Source of the DNA: an uncultured Caldilineaceae bacterium
Lineage (GTDB): Bacteria; Chloroflexota; Anaerolineae; Caldilineales; Caldilineaceae
Assembly: GCA_958295915.1 (NCBI GenBank)
Contig: OY282381.1
Span: 766,722 to 830,721, forward strand
Reading direction: 5' to 3'
DNA length: 64,000 bases
Shown here: piece after piece, positions 63,289 to 64,000 of the stretch
How the letters are laid out: the number at the start of each line of letters is the position of its first letter
Position numbering within the stretch: the stretch's first letter is position 1
The notes under the pieces: generated by a model
What the model saw: only the letters and a program-made list of their open reading frames with translations
What the model was told of the DNA's origin: nothing
Database searches by the model: none
Made by a program: the position numbers and the translations under genes

Positions 63289-64000
63289 GTGGACGGTTCA
63301 CTTTCTCCCTCCGCGGCAGTACGTACTGATTTGCTGCGGCAGATGCAGGCGGTGCCGCGTTGGTACCGCGGGCGGCAGAGCAGGCGTTTGCGCGAGATGT
63401 TGCTCGCCTATTCGTTTCTGGCGCCGGCCTTTATTATCATTGGGCTATTTGGTCTCTTCCCTCTCGCTTTTGCCGCCTACGAAAGCACCCTCAAAGGGCT
63501 GAACAAGATCGTCGGTTCGTATGACGGCCTGGGCAACTATGTCAAGGCGGTTGACAACCTGATCTATATAATCGCTTTCTGGTTGGCTGCTGGTCTGATT
63601 CTGTACGCGGGACGCACCATTGCACGCGCGTTTCAGGAGCGGCGACAGCAACAGACAGAGCCGCTGCCGTGGCTGGCGCCAGGGTTTGTGACGGCTGTGG
63701 GGGTGGCGCTCTTTGCCCATTTTGTCTATCTCCTCCTGCCGGAGCTGCTGCTGATTCCGTCAAAGCTGCGAGGGCAGATCAACACACAGGCCGCCTTCCG
63801 CGGTCTGGTGGTGGAAGCCTGGTGGCTGCCGAAGGTGCAGATCGCGCTGTGGGGCGCTATCGCCTTGCTGGCTCTAGGCGTCGGCGGGGCCCTGTTCGTC
63901 AATAGTCGATTGCCCAGAGCCAGACGCAATCGAATCTATTTCGCGCCGTTCGTCAGCGCCGGCATAACAGTGACCGCCGGCGCGGCGCTGGCCTGGTTGA
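63289..64000 (+). CDS. Sugar ABC transporter permease (MalF-like), 3' end outside window
   Basis: 237 codons open to the window end. After ~35 cytoplasmic residues with WYRGRQSRRLREM comes AYSFLAPAFIIIGLFGLFPL, the standard first helix of MalF/UgpA-type permeases, then YESTLKGLN and GLGNYVKAV. At least five more hydrophobic segments are visible, including long extra helices as in the larger MalF subgroup. The EAA loop lies beyond the edge. GTG at 63289 has AAGGAAC upstream. It probably heads a sugar-import operon. Confidence 0.8.
   Translation, partial: MDGSLSPSAAVRTDLLRQMQAVPRWYRGRQSRRLREMLLAYSFLAPAFIIIGLFGLFPLAFAAYESTLKGLNKIVGSYDGLGNYVKAVDNLIYIIAFWLAAGLILYAGRTIARAFQERRQQQTEPLPWLAPGFVTAVGVALFAHFVYLLLPELLLIPSKLRGQINTQAAFRGLVVEAWWLPKVQIALWGAIALLALGVGGALFVNSRLPRARRNRIYFAPFVSAGITVTAGAALAWL

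Overview
The window looks like a moderately GC-rich bacterial chromosome segment. Its gene styles recall Chloroflexota, perhaps Anaerolineae or Caldilineales: a DUF2142/GT39-like membrane protein, PPC-like domains, coiled-coil 'ATKADI' small proteins, uronate-type sugar genes, and many short dispersed intergenic repeats. No marker gene was searched, so this placement is an inference. No rRNA, tRNA or CRISPR array was seen.

Layout. 1-5.4 kb: the end of a membrane glycosyltransferase-like gene, metG, small membrane proteins, an SDR enzyme and a glutaredoxin. 5.6-32.0 kb: a large, almost entirely minus-strand exopolysaccharide/O-antigen-like locus. It holds a polyprenyl-phosphate sugar transferase, several NDP-sugar epimerases, at least eight glycosyltransferases, two Wzy/ligase-like membrane proteins, two flippases, methyltransferases and a deacetylase-like protein. 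32.5-40.8 kb: core metabolism, with an FAD/Fe-S glycolate/2-hydroxyglutarate dehydrogenase-type protein, nadC-nadA, siroheme synthesis genes and a folK-folP fusion. 41-48 kb: a plus-strand sugar-oxidation cluster (PhyH dioxygenase, Zn dehydrogenase, TIM-barrel isomerase, Gfo/Idh/MocA oxidoreductase, enolase-superfamily enzyme) plus a LysM protein. 48-54 kb: glnS, then a hexuronate group (SDR, uronate isomerase, sugar-acid dehydratase). 54-64 kb: a coiled-coil/nuclease-like protein, rpsT, nth, alr, a PHP phosphoesterase, aspS, a beta-propeller protein and the start of an ABC permease gene.

The most striking feature is genome plasticity. The polysaccharide locus is bounded by two directly repeated, diverged copies (~250 bp) of a glutaredoxin 5' end plus promoter region. 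This suggests the whole ~26.7-kb locus was inserted between a glutaredoxin gene and the FAD/Fe-S dehydrogenase gene. Inside it, one glycosyltransferase is a chimera of its two neighbours made by a 1,323-bp tandem duplication. A flippase/glycosyltransferase/epimerase block is also duplicated; in one copy an AT-richer segment has been spliced in and fuses a methyltransferase in frame to the flippase.

A second theme is that short dispersed repeats, elsewhere intergenic, appear in frame inside essential-type genes: FolP, NadA, the first membrane protein, and the N-terminus of one glycosyltransferase. This recalls the palindromic elements of Rickettsia that insert into ORFs. A smaller direct-repeat-flanked insertion lies next to nth.
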